Source: Flavivirga sp. 57AJ16
GTDB lineage: Bacteria > Bacteroidota > Bacteroidia > Flavobacteriales > Flavobacteriaceae
Direction of reading: 5' to 3'
DNA length: 64,000 nt
Assembly (NCBI RefSeq): GCF_028736925.1
Contig: NZ_JAQZAT010000009.1
Span: 153,956-217,955 of the forward strand
Each line of letters begins with the position of its first letter. The first letter of the stretch is position 1. A program made the position numbers and the translations under genes. Of this stretch, positions 44,581-54,393 are shown piece by piece. Under the pieces are notes generated by a model. It was not told where the DNA came from. It saw only the letters and a program-made list of their open reading frames with translations, and made no database searches.

Positions 44581-44671
44581 TACTAATTTCATAGATTTTC
44601 ATCCGTAAAATTAACGCAAGCTCATTGGAAAGCAGACTAACAAATTTTAATCAAGAGGTATCACAGGTTTT

Positions 44672-46894
44672 TTAATCAATCAAAATTTCTAAAATCTTAA
44701 TAGCAGCCTCACTAATTTTGGTTCCAGGACCAAATACGGCTATAGCGCCAGCATCGAATAAGTATTGGTAGTCTTGCTTTGGTATCACGCCACCTACAAT
44801 GACCATAATATCATCACGTCCATAAGCTTTTAAGGCTTCAATAACCTGTGGTACTAAGGTTTTATGTCCTGCAGCTAATGACGAAACGCCTAGTACATGT
44901 ACATCGTTCTCTACAGCTTGCTTTGCAGCTTCTTGTGGTGTTTGAAATAATGGGCCAATATCTACATCGAAACCAACGTCTGCATAGCCTGTTGCTACTA
45001 CTTTAGCGCCCCGATCATGACCGTCCTGTCCCATTTTCGCAATCATAATACGAGGTCGTCTACCGTCCTGTTCTGCAAAAACATCGGCTAATTGTTGCGC
45101 TTTTTTAAAGGATTCATCGTCTTTTATTTCTTTACTATACACACCGGAAAATGATTTTATTTGTGCTTTATAGCGTCCAAATTCAGCTTCTAAAGCATCA
45201 CTGATTTCTCCAAGGGTAGCACGTTCTCGAGCAGCCTCTACCGCCAAAGCTAATAAGTTATAATCCTCGCGAAAGCGTGGATCTTTTAAATTCATGTCCT
45301 CACAATAGTGGGAATCTCTTGAATCTGCCTCCTGATTGTCTTTTAAATTTGATTCACCCGAATTTAAGGAAAATTTAGCGGCTTTGGTTAATTTTAATAA
45401 TGCTGCCTTGACTTTTTCGGGATTTCGTTCAGATTTAATTTTGTTTAGGCGCTCTATTTGCTGGGTTCTAACAGTTTGGTTGTCAACTTCAAGTGTCGAA
45501 ATGGCTTCTTCTTCTTCAAGTTTGTATTTATTGACTCCAACAATAATATCCTGGCCGGAATCTATACGTGCTTGCTTTTTAGCGGCGGCTTCTTCAATAC
45601 GGATTTTTGGAATACCGGCCTCGATCGCTTTGGTCATACCACCTAAAGCTTCGACTTCTTCAATTAAAGCCCATGCCTTATGGGACATATCATGGGTTAG
45701 TTTTTCTACGTAATAGCTTCCTGCCCATGGATCGACAGTTTTGGTGATTTTTGTTTCTTCCTGTAAATATATTTGTGTGTTTCTGGCTATACGTGCCGAA
45801 AAATCGGTTGGTAAGGCAATAGCTTCGTCCAGTGCGTTAGTGTGTAGGCTTTGAGTGCCGCCAAAAGCAGCAGCAGCAGCTTCTATAGTTGTTCTTGCCA
45901 CATTGTTAAAGGGGTCTTGTTCTGTTAAGCTCCAACCACTGGTTTGGCAATGTGTACGTAAAGCTAAGGATTTTTCATTTTTTGGATTAAATTGTTTGAC
46001 CAATTTAGCCCAAAGCATGCGGGCCGCCCGCATTTTGGCAATCTCCATAAAATGATTCATCCCAATGGCCCAAAAGAAAGAGAGGCGAGGTGCAAAAGTA
46101 TCTATATCCATGCCAGCAGCAAGCCCTTTTCTAATATATTCTAAACCATCGGCGAGTGTGTATGCTAATTCAATGTCACAGGTTGCCCCGGCTTCTTGCA
46201 TATGATATCCTGAAATACTAATGCTATTAAACTTAGGCATATTTTTACTGGTATATTCAAAAATATCTGAAATGATCTTCATGGAGGGCGTAGGCGGGTA
46301 GATGTATGTGTTACGTACCATAAATTCCTTTAAGATATCATTTTGAATGGTGCCGGCAAGTTGTGCTGGCTTTACGCCCTGTTCTTCAGCTGCCACAATA
46401 TAAAATGCCATGATGGGTAATACGGCACCGTTCATGGTCATGGAAACCGACATTTTATCCAAGGGAATTTGATCGAACAGTATTTTCATGTCTTCGACCG
46501 AATCAATAGCAACACCAGCTTTTCCAACATCACCAACCACCCGTTCATGGTCGCTATCGTAACCTCTATGAGTCGCTAGATCAAATGCCACAGAGAGCCC
46601 TTTTTGTCCAGCAGCTAGATTACGTCTATAAAAAGCGTTACTTTCTTCGGCTGTACTAAAACCGGCATATTGCCTAATGGTCCAAGGTCTTCTAACATAC
46701 ATGGTACTGTAAGGTCCTCTTAAGTTTGGCGCCATTCCGGCCACAAACCCAAGATGTTCCAAGTCTTTAACATCGTCTTTGGAATAGGATGATTTAACGG
46801 CGATACCTTCGGCAGTCGAAAAAACTTCCGATTTTTCCGTTTTAGCATTTTTAGGTTTACTGTTTATGGCAATATGTTGAAGGTCCTTTCTCAA
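44672..46894 (-). CDS. scpA: Methylmalonyl-CoA mutase, large (B12-binding) subunit
   Basis: A 740-residue mutase interconverting (R)-methylmalonyl-CoA and succinyl-CoA. The substrate barrel occupies ~30-500 ([36 protein letters not shown]), and the C-terminal B12 domain (~600-740) has the DxHxxG motif DGHDRG with cobalt-ligand H626, then GVSSLAAGH and GGVIP. Residues ~509-544 in the linker are an extra, low-complexity piece containing [10 protein letters not shown] followed by [10 protein letters not shown], encoded by two REP-like palindromes. The small subunit gene lies upstream with a lipoprotein gene between them. Likely role: propionate/odd-chain metabolism. Confidence 0.95.
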   Translation of the reverse strand: MRKDLQHIAINSKPKNAKTEKSEVFSTAEGIAVKSSYSKDDVKDLEHLGFVAGMAPNLRGPYSTMYVRRPWTIRQYAGFSTAEESNAFYRRNLAAGQKGLSVAFDLATHRGYDSDHERVVGDVGKAGVAIDSVEDMKILFDQIPLDKMSVSMTMNGAVLPIMAFYIVAAEEQGVKPAQLAGTIQNDILKEFMVRNTYIYPPTPSMKIISDIFEYTSKNMPKFNSISISGYHMQEAGATCDIELAYTLADGLEYIRKGLAAGMDIDTFAPRLSFFWAIGMNHFMEIAKMRAARMLWAKLVKQFNPKNEKSLALRTHCQTSGWSLTEQDPFNNVARTTIEAAAAAFGGTQSLHTNALDEAIALPTDFSARIARNTQIYLQEETKITKTVDPWAGSYYVEKLTHDMSHKAWALIEEVEALGGMTKAIEAGIPKIRIEEAAAKKQARIDSGQDIIVGVNKYKLEEEEAISTLEVDNQTVRTQQIERLNKIKSERNPEKVKAALLKLTKAAKFSLNSGESNLKDNQEADSRDSHYCEDMNLKDPRFREDYNLLALAVEAARERATLGEISDALEAEFGRYKAQIKSFSGVYSKEIKDDESFKKAQQLADVFAEQDGRRPRIMIAKMGQDGHDRGAKVVATGYADVGFDVDIGPLFQTPQEAAKQAVENDVHVLGVSSLAAGHKTLVPQVIEALKAYGRDDIMVIVGGVIPKQDYQYLFDAGAIAVFGPGTKISEAAIKILEILID
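45263..45320. repeat. Two tandem REP-like palindrome relics inside the mutase gene
   Basis: tcctcgcgaaagcgtggatct (45265-45285, shown to 20 bases: tcctcgcgaaagcgtggatc) and tcctcacaatagtgggaatc (45297-45316) are related units 32 bp apart, read in frame as DPRFRED and DSHYCED. The first has near-complementary halves around gaaagc. They resemble the genomic gattcccgctttcgcgggaa-type palindromes found in many bacteria. Confidence 0.7.
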
Positions 46895-46896
46895 GA

Positions 46897-47550
46897 TTAT
46901 TCAGGTTTCTTGTTAAAATCTACTTTAGATTCAGGTTTGTTTGAATTAATTTTAGACAAGTCTACATCGAAAAGCTTGGCATAAAACAAATCCAATGCTA
47001 TGTAGGTTGCTAAATATTTATCTTTAATGGCTGTTCTATATTTATTGATTAAAGGTGCTCCAAATAACTTTGGGCTCATGCTGTTGGTTGTTATAAGCGA
47101 ATTAAGGGTTGTTTTTAAAGCGGTGTCCTGTATACTATTTGCTATACAACTTACCATGGGACTCTTATAATTTAAGTGACTTTTAGTATTGTTAACATCC
47201 CATAAAGTGTTTTCATTTTTCAAAGCTTCAAATACCTTGAGGGTATGAGCAGAGACCATATCTTCAAATTTTAACCTGACTCTTCCGTAAAAGGCATCTC
47301 TTACAAACTGATTATAAGCTTGGGTTTGGGAGGCATTTTTGTTGTTTTTGCCATAAAAGGACAAAATATCATTTTCAAAGGAATACAATGCTTCATGGTA
47401 CAGTTTTGAGTTAAAATCACCACATGTTAGTAAAACAGGACGATCGGCATATTGGTAGTCTGAAAACGTATTTTCATTTTTACAGTTAAATAAAATAAGT
47501 ACTAATACAAGTGCAAAAAACTTAGGGTTTAGGTTCATTTTTATCTTCAT
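46897..47550 (-). CDS. Lipoprotein of unknown function between the mutase subunits
   Basis: A 217-residue lipoprotein (lipobox LILFNC, C23 from the first ATG). The mature part is mostly helical, with two cysteines (LLTCGDF, MVSCIAN), and matches no family I recognise. It lies between the two methylmalonyl-CoA mutase genes, overlapping the small-subunit gene by 29 bases (17 if ATG 47538, [10 protein letters not shown], is used) and ending 2 bases before the large-subunit ATG. Co-translation is likely, but a role in mutase function is only a guess from position. Confidence 0.75.
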   Translation of the reverse strand: MKIKMNLNPKFFALVLVLILFNCKNENTFSDYQYADRPVLLTCGDFNSKLYHEALYSFENDILSFYGKNNKNASQTQAYNQFVRDAFYGRVRLKFEDMVSAHTLKVFEALKNENTLWDVNNTKSHLNYKSPMVSCIANSIQDTALKTTLNSLITTNSMSPKLFGAPLINKYRTAIKDKYLATYIALDLFYAKLFDVDLSKINSNKPESKVDFNKKPE

Positions 47551-48907
47551 TTTTTAATCGTTCTTTTTCTATTTTTTCTGCTAATCGCTTTTCAATTATG
47601 GGTTCGATTAATGTTTTTCTTTGATTTGTTTTTACAAAAGGGTAAAGTTCTAATTCATGTTTCATTTTATCTTCTGTATTTGGATGCTTATTGGTACCCA
47701 ACAATATGTCTTCTCCGGCATGAAATTGTACTTCTTCTTTAGTAGCACTTTCTTTAATTTTTCGTTGAATCGTGCCATCTTTTAACTGTTTTAAAAAGCC
47801 ACTATTTTTTTCAATATTTTTGAATAAATCTAAAGCTTTTTCGGCGAGTTGATTGGTTAAGGATTCTATATAATAAGCCCCATCTGATGGATTGCGAACG
47901 ACATTAAAATAACTTTCATGTTTTAAAACCAATAGTTGATTTCTGGCAATGCGTTCGCCAAATTCATTGTCTCTGTGGTAAATAGCGTCGTAAGGTAAAT
48001 TACAGATACTATTTGCACCACCAAGAATAGCACTCATACATTCGGTAGTGGTGCGTAGCATATTGGTATTATAATCGTACAGTGTTTTATTGCGTTTTGT
48101 TGGCGTTGCCAGAATATAACAATTATAATTTATATGGTATGCCGTTGCCAAGGTGTCCCAAAGCATTCGTAATGCCCGTAACTTTGCAATTTCAAAAAAA
48201 TAGTTTGAGCCAACAGAAACCTCAAAATTGACTTCTAAAGTGGGTAAGGTTTCTTTATTGTTTTCAAAATAATTTAAATATTCATTGGCATGTGCCAAAG
48301 CATATGCTAGTTGTTGCACCATGTTTGCTCCTGCATTTTGGTATAGCGACACATCTATCGAAAATGATTTTGTGCTTGTTACTATCGTTTTAAATTTAGA
48401 GAAATCATCCTTTAAGTTATCATACCAGTTTCCACTTTTTGCTAGATGACCTATAATATCTGTGTGGATGCGGATTCCTGTGCCAGGCAAAATAGCCGTT
48501 AACTGTTTTACAAATGTTTCAGAAAGAAATTGTAACTCAAAATAGAGTGGTGTAGACTCTGGATTGATATGCTCTAATAAGTCGTTAATTAAAATGGTTT
48601 CCGAAGGAATAATAAATTTAATGCTTTCGGCACCTCTTTCAATAGCATCAATTGCTTTCTGATTGGATTTTTTAACATCAGCTACAAAAATAGATTGAGA
48701 AATGTTCCATGCTGTTGGTTCTGGGGAAGGGATTTTAGGTTGTTCTTTAAAATCGTCAGTATGATAAAAAGGCTTTACGGAAATATCTTCATTGGTTTTC
48801 CAAATTAACGTGTCATTATAGTCAGCCCCTTTTAAATCGAACTGTATTTTTTGCTTCCATTGTTTAGCTGAAACCGATTCAAATTCATTAAACAACCTAT
48901 TATTCAT
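47522..48907 (-). CDS. mutA: Methylmalonyl-CoA mutase, small (catalytically silent) subunit
   Basis: A 461-residue homologue of the mutase barrel without a B12-binding domain. Segments such as RALRMLWDTLATAYH, TTECMSAILGGANSICNLPYD and NPSDGAYYIESLTNQLAEKA align with the large subunit ([49 protein letters not shown]). It is shorter than many MutA proteins at both ends. It overlaps the divIC-like gene upstream by 8 bases and the lipoprotein gene downstream. Confidence 0.92.
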   Translation of the reverse strand: MNNRLFNEFESVSAKQWKQKIQFDLKGADYNDTLIWKTNEDISVKPFYHTDDFKEQPKIPSPEPTAWNISQSIFVADVKKSNQKAIDAIERGAESIKFIIPSETILINDLLEHINPESTPLYFELQFLSETFVKQLTAILPGTGIRIHTDIIGHLAKSGNWYDNLKDDFSKFKTIVTSTKSFSIDVSLYQNAGANMVQQLAYALAHANEYLNYFENNKETLPTLEVNFEVSVGSNYFFEIAKLRALRMLWDTLATAYHINYNCYILATPTKRNKTLYDYNTNMLRTTTECMSAILGGANSICNLPYDAIYHRDNEFGERIARNQLLVLKHESYFNVVRNPSDGAYYIESLTNQLAEKALDLFKNIEKNSGFLKQLKDGTIQRKIKESATKEEVQFHAGEDILLGTNKHPNTEDKMKHELELYPFVKTNQRKTLIEPIIEKRLAEKIEKERLKNEDKNEPKP

Positions 48908-49223
48908 TCTTTTTAGTTTTTAAACTGTCTTCGTATTCAATAAGATAGATTTCTTCGTTGTCACGTTTCATATAATATGCTTCACGAGCAAATTTTTCTA
49001 AACCATCTTGTGTGCTGAGCTTTTTTATGGCTTTATTATCTTTTTCTATTTCTTTTTTGTAATATTCTTTTTCATTCTCTAGGGCTTCTACATCTGTGTT
49101 CAATTCATGGTGTATAAGCCATGAATTGGCATCAAAAAATAGCATCCAAACAATAAAAGTGGCCAAAATTAAGGAGAACCAATTTTTAAAGGGCTTGAAA
49201 AATTTATGTTTGAATAATGCCAT
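48900..49223 (-). CDS. Septum formation initiator (FtsB/DivIC-like)
   Basis: A 107-residue bitopic protein: short basic cytoplasmic N terminus, one helix (~17-34, FSLILATFIVWMLFFDA), a periplasmic coiled coil (~42-75) and the family tail LEKFAREAYYMKRDNEEIYLIE. This is the FtsB/DivIC layout of the divisome. It lies directly after udk and overlaps the small mutase gene by 8 bases, so it is in the middle of a five-gene run. Confidence 0.9.
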   Translation of the reverse strand: MALFKHKFFKPFKNWFSLILATFIVWMLFFDANSWLIHHELNTDVEALENEKEYYKKEIEKDNKAIKKLSTQDGLEKFAREAYYMKRDNEEIYLIEYEDSLKTKKNE

Positions 49224-49829
49224 TTATAGTTTGTCGTTTATGATGGTTTTAACAATATCGATAGCCACAGTATTGTATTTATTGTTTGGTATTATAATGT
49301 CTGCATACTCTTTCATGGGTTCAATAAATTGATCGTGCATGGGCTTTAACGTGGTTTGGTAACGTGCTAAAATTTCGTCTAAATCTCTACCACGTTCAGA
49401 AATATCGCGTTTTAAACGTCTTATTAAACGTTCGTCTGTATCTGCGTGTACAAATATTTTAATATCAAACATGTCCCGTAATTTTGGATTTGTCAAAATT
49501 AAAATCCCTTCAATAATCATGACCTTTCTAGGGTGTGTTAAAATAGTGTCACCAGTTCTATTATGCTTAACGAAAGAATATACGGGTTGGTGTATAGGTT
49601 TGTTTTTTTTAAGTGTTTCTAAATGATCTGCTAAAAGGTCAAAATCGATAGAGCGGGGATGGTCAAAATTTATTTTTACACGTTCTTCATAAGATAAGTG
49701 CGTAGTGTCTTGATAATAGGAATCTTGTGAAATCACTCCAACCTCGCCTTCAGGAAGCTCATTTAAAATCTGATTGACAACAGTGGTTTTACCACAGCCC
49801 GTGCCACCCGCAATTCCAATTATAAGCAT
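49224..49829 (-). CDS. udk: Uridine kinase
   Basis: A 201-residue pyrimidine ribonucleoside kinase of the salvage pathway. The P-loop is GGTGCGKTT (8-16), followed by QDSYYQD, FDHPRSIDFDLL, the PVYSFVKHNRT substrate segment, and the RLIRRLKRDISERGRD lid. Length is normal. First gene of the run udk, divIC-like, mutA, lipoprotein, scpA. Confidence 0.96.
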   Translation of the reverse strand: MLIIGIAGGTGCGKTTVVNQILNELPEGEVGVISQDSYYQDTTHLSYEERVKINFDHPRSIDFDLLADHLETLKKNKPIHQPVYSFVKHNRTGDTILTHPRKVMIIEGILILTNPKLRDMFDIKIFVHADTDERLIRRLKRDISERGRDLDEILARYQTTLKPMHDQFIEPMKEYADIIIPNNKYNTVAIDIVKTIINDKL

Positions 49830-49847
49830 TATTGATTTAGTTTAGTT

Positions 49848-49956
49848 ATACCACTTCTATCATAAAATGTAACATATAATTCGTTTATTTTTACGTCTTG
49901 AAATAGCAAAAACCAATTCAAATTATTTATATCGCATTTTATAGCAGAATGGGTAT
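49848..49956. repeat. 109-bp inverted-repeat element between udk and the cytochrome gene
   Basis: Terminal inverted repeats ataccacttctatcataaaa and (complement of the right end) atacccattctgctataaaa agree at 15 of 20 positions. ATACC ends and flanking TTA resemble family B, but the interior is different. The 180-bp gap holds nothing else. Confidence 0.6.
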
Positions 49957-50006
49957 TAAGTTATACAAAGTTAGTTAAATGTAAAGTTATTTATATGGGA
50001 AACGGC

Positions 50007-50423
50007 CTATTTTTTTATTTTTGAAACTTCTACTTCCGTTACTATTTTGTCATTTTTATTTCCCCAACTATTTGTAATATAGTTCATGACATCGGCAATT
50101 TCATCATCGCTTAAACCCATAGGTGCCATATAACCATTGTATGTTTGTCCGTTAACAACGATTTTGTTTTTTTGACCATATTTTATGCCTCTAATGCTAG
50201 CTTCTCGATTTTTTATAAGATAATCTGAATTTGCTAGTGGCGGATAGACATTTTCTACGCCTTTACCGTTAGGCAAATGGCAGGAAACACAAAAGTCTGT
50301 GTAAATTTCATGGCCCCTTTGTATGCTTTCTTTTAAAGGGTCTGTTTGCGATTTTCTATTTTGATTTGTGCAAATAAAGACTGTAGAAGATAGTGTTATT
50401 AAGCTTGCTATAATTAATTTCAT
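50007..50423 (-). CDS. Exported monoheme c-type cytochrome
   Basis: A 138-residue cytochrome c. An N-terminal signal (to ~18) is followed by the heme site CVSCH (C45, C48, H49) and a likely axial methionine in YMAPMGLSDDEIADVMNYI. It follows the PQQ-dependent sugar dehydrogenase gene by 38 bases on the same strand, so it is a plausible electron acceptor for that enzyme. The pairing is an inference from position. Confidence 0.9.
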   Translation of the reverse strand: MKLIIASLITLSSTVFICTNQNRKSQTDPLKESIQRGHEIYTDFCVSCHLPNGKGVENVYPPLANSDYLIKNREASIRGIKYGQKNKIVVNGQTYNGYMAPMGLSDDEIADVMNYITNSWGNKNDKIVTEVEVSKIKK

Positions 50424-50460
50424 GTGTTGTTAAATTTTTAGTACGGGCTATTTTTGGGTA

Positions 50461-51585
50461 TTAATTTTTAGGTACGATCTTTACAATGCCCAAACCTTCA
50501 ATAGCTAGATAAATATAACCATCGGGTGCTTGCAATATATTTCTAACGCGGCCTAAGCCTTCAAACAGCTTTTCGCGTTTTACTACTTTATTATTTTCTA
50601 AAACAAGTCTTTCGGTATATTCAAATTTTAAAGAGCCAACGAGAATATTACCTTTCCAATTGGGATATATGTCCGAAGAAACGAAGGTCATACCGCTGGG
50701 AGCAATAGAAGGCACCCAGTAAAATAAAGGTTGTTCCATGCCTTCTTTTTCAGTAATATCCGTAAATGCTGTGCCATCATAATTAATACCATATGAAATA
50801 ACTGGCCACCCAAAGTTTTTTCCTTTTTGAATGATATTAATTTCGTCTCCTCCTCTTGGACCATGTTCGTGAACCCAAATGTTGCCTGTGAATGGATTTT
50901 TTATCATGCCTTGTGGATTTCTATGGCCATAGCTATAAATAGCGGTTTTTGCATGGGCCGTATTTATAAAGGGGTTGTCTGCTGGAATACTTCCATCGTC
51001 ATTTAACCTGTAAATTTTGCCACAATCCCGAGTAATATCCTGTGGGTTTACATCTCTATCGCCTCGATCTCCTACAGAAAAATATAAGTACCCTTCGTTA
51101 TCGAACTCAATGCGAGACCCCCAATGTTGACCTCTTTTTGTATTTGGGTTGGCTTTATAAAGTACTTGTTTCTCAACCAATGTGTTATTCTCTAACTTAG
51201 CTCTTAAAATAGCGGTATTACCACCATCCTCATCACCTTCTGGTGATGCATACGATATATAGAGCCATCCGTTGTTTTTATAATCGGGGTGTAATTCTAA
51301 ATCCATTAAACCACCCTGACCGCGTACGTATATTTCTGGCAACCCTTCAATAGTTGTTTTCTTACCGTTATTAAAATGAATGAGCTCACCGGTTTTTTCG
51401 GTTATGAGCATACTGCCGTCTGGCAAAAGCACCATACCCCAGGGAATATTTAAGTCTGGAACAATGACTTGGGTTGTATAATTAAGACTAACAGGTGTTT
51501 CTGCTTTGACCTCAGATTCCGTTTGCTGTGCACATGACATGCATGAAATGAGAATGATCGATAAAGATGAAAAAATAGTTCTCAT
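50461..51585 (-). CDS. PQQ-dependent soluble aldose/glucose dehydrogenase family protein
   Basis: A 374-residue periplasmic lipoprotein or secreted beta-propeller (signal with SCMSC, C15/C18). Family segments of the sGDH/YliI group are clear: NIPWGMVLLPDGSMLITEK, RGQGGLMDLELHP, KRGQHWGSRIEFDNEGYLY, GHRNPQGM, EHGPRGGDEINI and GLGRVRNILQAPDGYIYL. It oxidises an aldose with PQQ and passes electrons on, possibly to the cytochrome encoded next. The TonB receptor gene ends 23 bases upstream of it. Sugar preference is not predictable. Confidence 0.93.
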   Translation of the reverse strand: MRTIFSSLSIILISCMSCAQQTESEVKAETPVSLNYTTQVIVPDLNIPWGMVLLPDGSMLITEKTGELIHFNNGKKTTIEGLPEIYVRGQGGLMDLELHPDYKNNGWLYISYASPEGDEDGGNTAILRAKLENNTLVEKQVLYKANPNTKRGQHWGSRIEFDNEGYLYFSVGDRGDRDVNPQDITRDCGKIYRLNDDGSIPADNPFINTAHAKTAIYSYGHRNPQGMIKNPFTGNIWVHEHGPRGGDEINIIQKGKNFGWPVISYGINYDGTAFTDITEKEGMEQPLFYWVPSIAPSGMTFVSSDIYPNWKGNILVGSLKFEYTERLVLENNKVVKREKLFEGLGRVRNILQAPDGYIYLAIEGLGIVKIVPKN

Positions 51586-51607
51586 GGTTTTTTTATTTAA
51601 AGATAGA

Positions 51608-53908
51608 CTAAAACATATAGTTTATATGCATGCCTGTATAATAATTTACAGGATTTCCAGGATAATAATACCGTGGTGCATTACCATTAAAGCCCGATGC
51701 ATTTATTAAAATTTGTGAAGCATGGGCTTTGTCAAAGATATTATTTATACCTAAGAAAATATTTAAGTTTAGCTTTTTATTAAGAGATGTTTTATATCCC
51801 ATTTTAAAATTTGTTAAACTGTAACTGTCTGAATATAGACTATTACTATCTGTAATCGGTATGTCACCTACATATTGAAAATTAATATTTCCATAGATTC
51901 CAAAGGAGGATTCTATTTGGACTCCTGTGTTAAAAACATCTGAAGGAACGCCTGTTAAATCATTTCCTGAAAAATTATGATCACCATCAATGAATTCCTT
52001 GAATTTAAAATTATTGTACGTATAGTTTACAAATGAGTTTATAGATACTGTTTCTTTTTTTAACCATTGATAATTTAATGATAGTTCTAATCCGTTATGT
52101 TGCGTGCTTCCAGCGTTTATTCCAATAAACTGATCTTGAGCTGTTCTACGGGATACCAAAAGATTTTTAATGGCTAAACGATACATTGCTAAATTGAATT
52201 GTAAGCGATCATCTATAAAAGTACCTCGGGTACCCATTTCAAAATTCCATCCCGTTTCTGGTTTAAGGTTGGTGTTTATTTGTCCGTCGGGTAACAATGT
52301 TTCATTTAATGTGATAGGAGAAAAACCATGGCTCATATTTGAATAGAGATTAACGGTTTGAGAAAGCTGATAAGATATACCAAGTTTAGGGGATACAATA
52401 TGTTTGAATTTAAAATGACCTGATTGATCTGGATTATTTTCAGAAACAGGAAATCTGTCATTTAAACCATATGATGTTCGATTTAAATTCAAGCCTATTG
52501 AAAGTATTGTTTTTTCTGAAACCTGATAGGTAGTTTCAAAAAAGGCATTATAATAATTTCTTTTCTCTTTGAAGTTCGATAATTGATTGCCTTCAACACT
52601 TCCAGTGCCATTAGGAAAATCTTGGTATAAATTCTCAAACGTTTCAGATTTATAGGTGTCTCTAAAAAGTTCACCACCAAATGTCCAATTAAAAATTCTG
52701 TCAAAAAGTTTAGAGCTGCCTAAAATTCGACTGCGAACTCCTATTGCCAAAGTGTTTTCTTTTAAAATATTAAAAGGCCTGGGTTCGTATGCATCTAAAA
52801 AAGAAGTAAAGATACTGGTGACTTGTTTTGTGCGGCTGTTGTATTGATGGTTCCAAGACAGACCGAAAATCCCTCGTTTAGAATCTTCAAAGCCTTGGGA
52901 TCGTTGCCAGGTAAATGCAGCAGATTTAGGATGGTTTAGATACGTTTCTTCGTTAATCGAGCTAGGGATAAATGCTTTTAAATCAACATAGCTAGCCAAA
53001 AAAGATAGTTCATTGTTTTCGTTTAAATAATGATTTGAGCTTATTGTAAAAGTTTGCCTGTCGTAGGTATTGTTTTCGCGATATCCATCGCTATGTGTAT
53101 GACTGTAAACGGTTCTTAAACTATGTTTTTTAGTACCATGATTTATATTTATCGTGCCTTTTGATAATCCAAATGATCCTACAGATATTCTACTATCTAT
53201 GCTGGATTGAGCTAAAAAAGCATTTTGGGGTATTATGTGTATAGTACCACCAAGACCAGCTCCATACATAGTGGAAGTAGCTCCTTTAATAATTTCAAGA
53301 CGAGACATGGTATTTAATTCAAAATCCTCAATGGCAGTTTCTCCGCTACCATTTGTTAAAGGAATATCCTTAAAGTAGGCCCTGATTTTTGCAGTTCCGA
53401 ATATGTTTCTAGAGCCAATACCCCTAATGGTTATTCGGTTAGTGTTGAGAGCGCCACTTTGCATAAATATTCCAGGTGTTCTGTTTAAAATAGGAGCTAT
53501 ATTGATGTCATTACCAAGTTCAATAGCTTTTAAAGAAATAATATTGATTGATGTTGTTGCCTTTTTTAGCTTTTTAGGAATATGGTTTGAGTTAACAATA
53601 ACTTCATTCAATTCGGATGGATTGATGTTTAGTTGAATAATGTAGTGTGAGTCTTCTTTTAATTCAAGGACTTTTTCAAGATAACCTTCTTTTTTAAATG
53701 AATAGGTACCGGCTTCTGTAATTTCGAAGATTCCGTCTAAATTAGAAATCATGATACTTTTAGTGGCAAGGTTTGTTATTAGTGTATTGGTCAATACAGC
53801 TCCATGGTCTTTATCAACAATTTTCCCTTTAATTTTTGATTGTCCAAAAGCATTAAAGGCAAAGCCAATAGTTAGTAAAACAAGAGTTCTTTTTTTTATA
53901 AAATGCAC
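51608..53908 (-). CDS. TonB-dependent outer-membrane receptor (GTG start)
   Basis: A 766-residue receptor: signal peptide (to ~22, FNAFGQ), carboxypeptidase-regulatory-like domain (~25-105), plug (~115-235, NRITIRGIGSRNIFGTAKIR and GLGGTIHIIPQ) and a 22-strand type barrel ending in the aromatic INYMF. No ATG keeps the signal peptide, so GTG at 53908 is taken as the start. It is not a SusC-type receptor and there is no SusD. It lies 23 bases before the PQQ dehydrogenase gene, which suggests, by position only, import of PQQ or of its sugar substrate. Confidence 0.9.
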   Translation of the reverse strand: MHFIKKRTLVLLTIGFAFNAFGQSKIKGKIVDKDHGAVLTNTLITNLATKSIMISNLDGIFEITEAGTYSFKKEGYLEKVLELKEDSHYIIQLNINPSELNEVIVNSNHIPKKLKKATTSINIISLKAIELGNDINIAPILNRTPGIFMQSGALNTNRITIRGIGSRNIFGTAKIRAYFKDIPLTNGSGETAIEDFELNTMSRLEIIKGATSTMYGAGLGGTIHIIPQNAFLAQSSIDSRISVGSFGLSKGTININHGTKKHSLRTVYSHTHSDGYRENNTYDRQTFTISSNHYLNENNELSFLASYVDLKAFIPSSINEETYLNHPKSAAFTWQRSQGFEDSKRGIFGLSWNHQYNSRTKQVTSIFTSFLDAYEPRPFNILKENTLAIGVRSRILGSSKLFDRIFNWTFGGELFRDTYKSETFENLYQDFPNGTGSVEGNQLSNFKEKRNYYNAFFETTYQVSEKTILSIGLNLNRTSYGLNDRFPVSENNPDQSGHFKFKHIVSPKLGISYQLSQTVNLYSNMSHGFSPITLNETLLPDGQINTNLKPETGWNFEMGTRGTFIDDRLQFNLAMYRLAIKNLLVSRRTAQDQFIGINAGSTQHNGLELSLNYQWLKKETVSINSFVNYTYNNFKFKEFIDGDHNFSGNDLTGVPSDVFNTGVQIESSFGIYGNINFQYVGDIPITDSNSLYSDSYSLTNFKMGYKTSLNKKLNLNIFLGINNIFDKAHASQILINASGFNGNAPRYYYPGNPVNYYTGMHINYMF

Positions 53909-54393
53909 AAATAAATAGTATGTGTTTGAGTGTACTAAATTATAGTTTTTTTAAGAATAAATTTTTAATTATTGCTGTCCGATAAAAACTATAGACTATA
54001 ATTAGAAGCCCATCAATAATAGTAAAAGCATTACAGATTAGACACCTTGCTTTTAATACCAGTTAAAACAAACAAGAAATATTTAGGTTTCAGGAAGTAA
54101 AACAATAGAGGTGTCTCTGTTTGTCTGTTAGCTTACAGTTAAGTCTTTGTTCTTGGTTCCAATAACGAAGGGGTCTTACGTCTTTAGTCGGACACTAATG
54201 ATTTTTATTATATACAGCAGTAAAAATTTTTAGTATAAAAAATGGTGCAATGAATAAAAAAACTATATTTGCAGTCCTAAAATGATAACCAATTTTGTGT
54301 GTAGTACCGTATCATGCGGCATAAACTACGCTCAAGGAAATAAGGTTAAGAAATGGAATTGAGTTCCCAAGTATCTATGTTCAGTTCTATTTA
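53909..54393. other. Upstream region of the truncated tRNA-Pro copy
   Basis: No gene is supported. It holds TATATTTG (54264-54271), a Bacteroidota -7 box match, then ~120 bp up to the tRNA-like sequence. gtagt/actac arms around 54301-54329 could form a small hairpin. A solitary ataccagtt end of the ATACC element family is at about 54056. Confidence 0.5.
54264..54271 (+). promoter_or_regulatory. Candidate promoter box for the tRNA-Pro/GIY-YIG transcript
   Basis: TATATTTG on the plus strand, matching TAnnTTTG. It is the best-looking box upstream of the truncated tRNA copy, the GIY-YIG ORF and the complete tRNA, and may drive all three. Confidence 0.45.

Larger units (their letters stand above)
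43939..44671. other. 730-bp gene-free region filled with small inverted-repeat elements
   Basis: No reading frame is credible. It holds the 163-bp element at 44153-44315 and the 161-bp element at 44420-44580, separated by about 100 bp containing ggtataactggtataaaaag. The stretch 43939-44152 next to the second parA has no recognisable feature. Confidence 0.6.
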
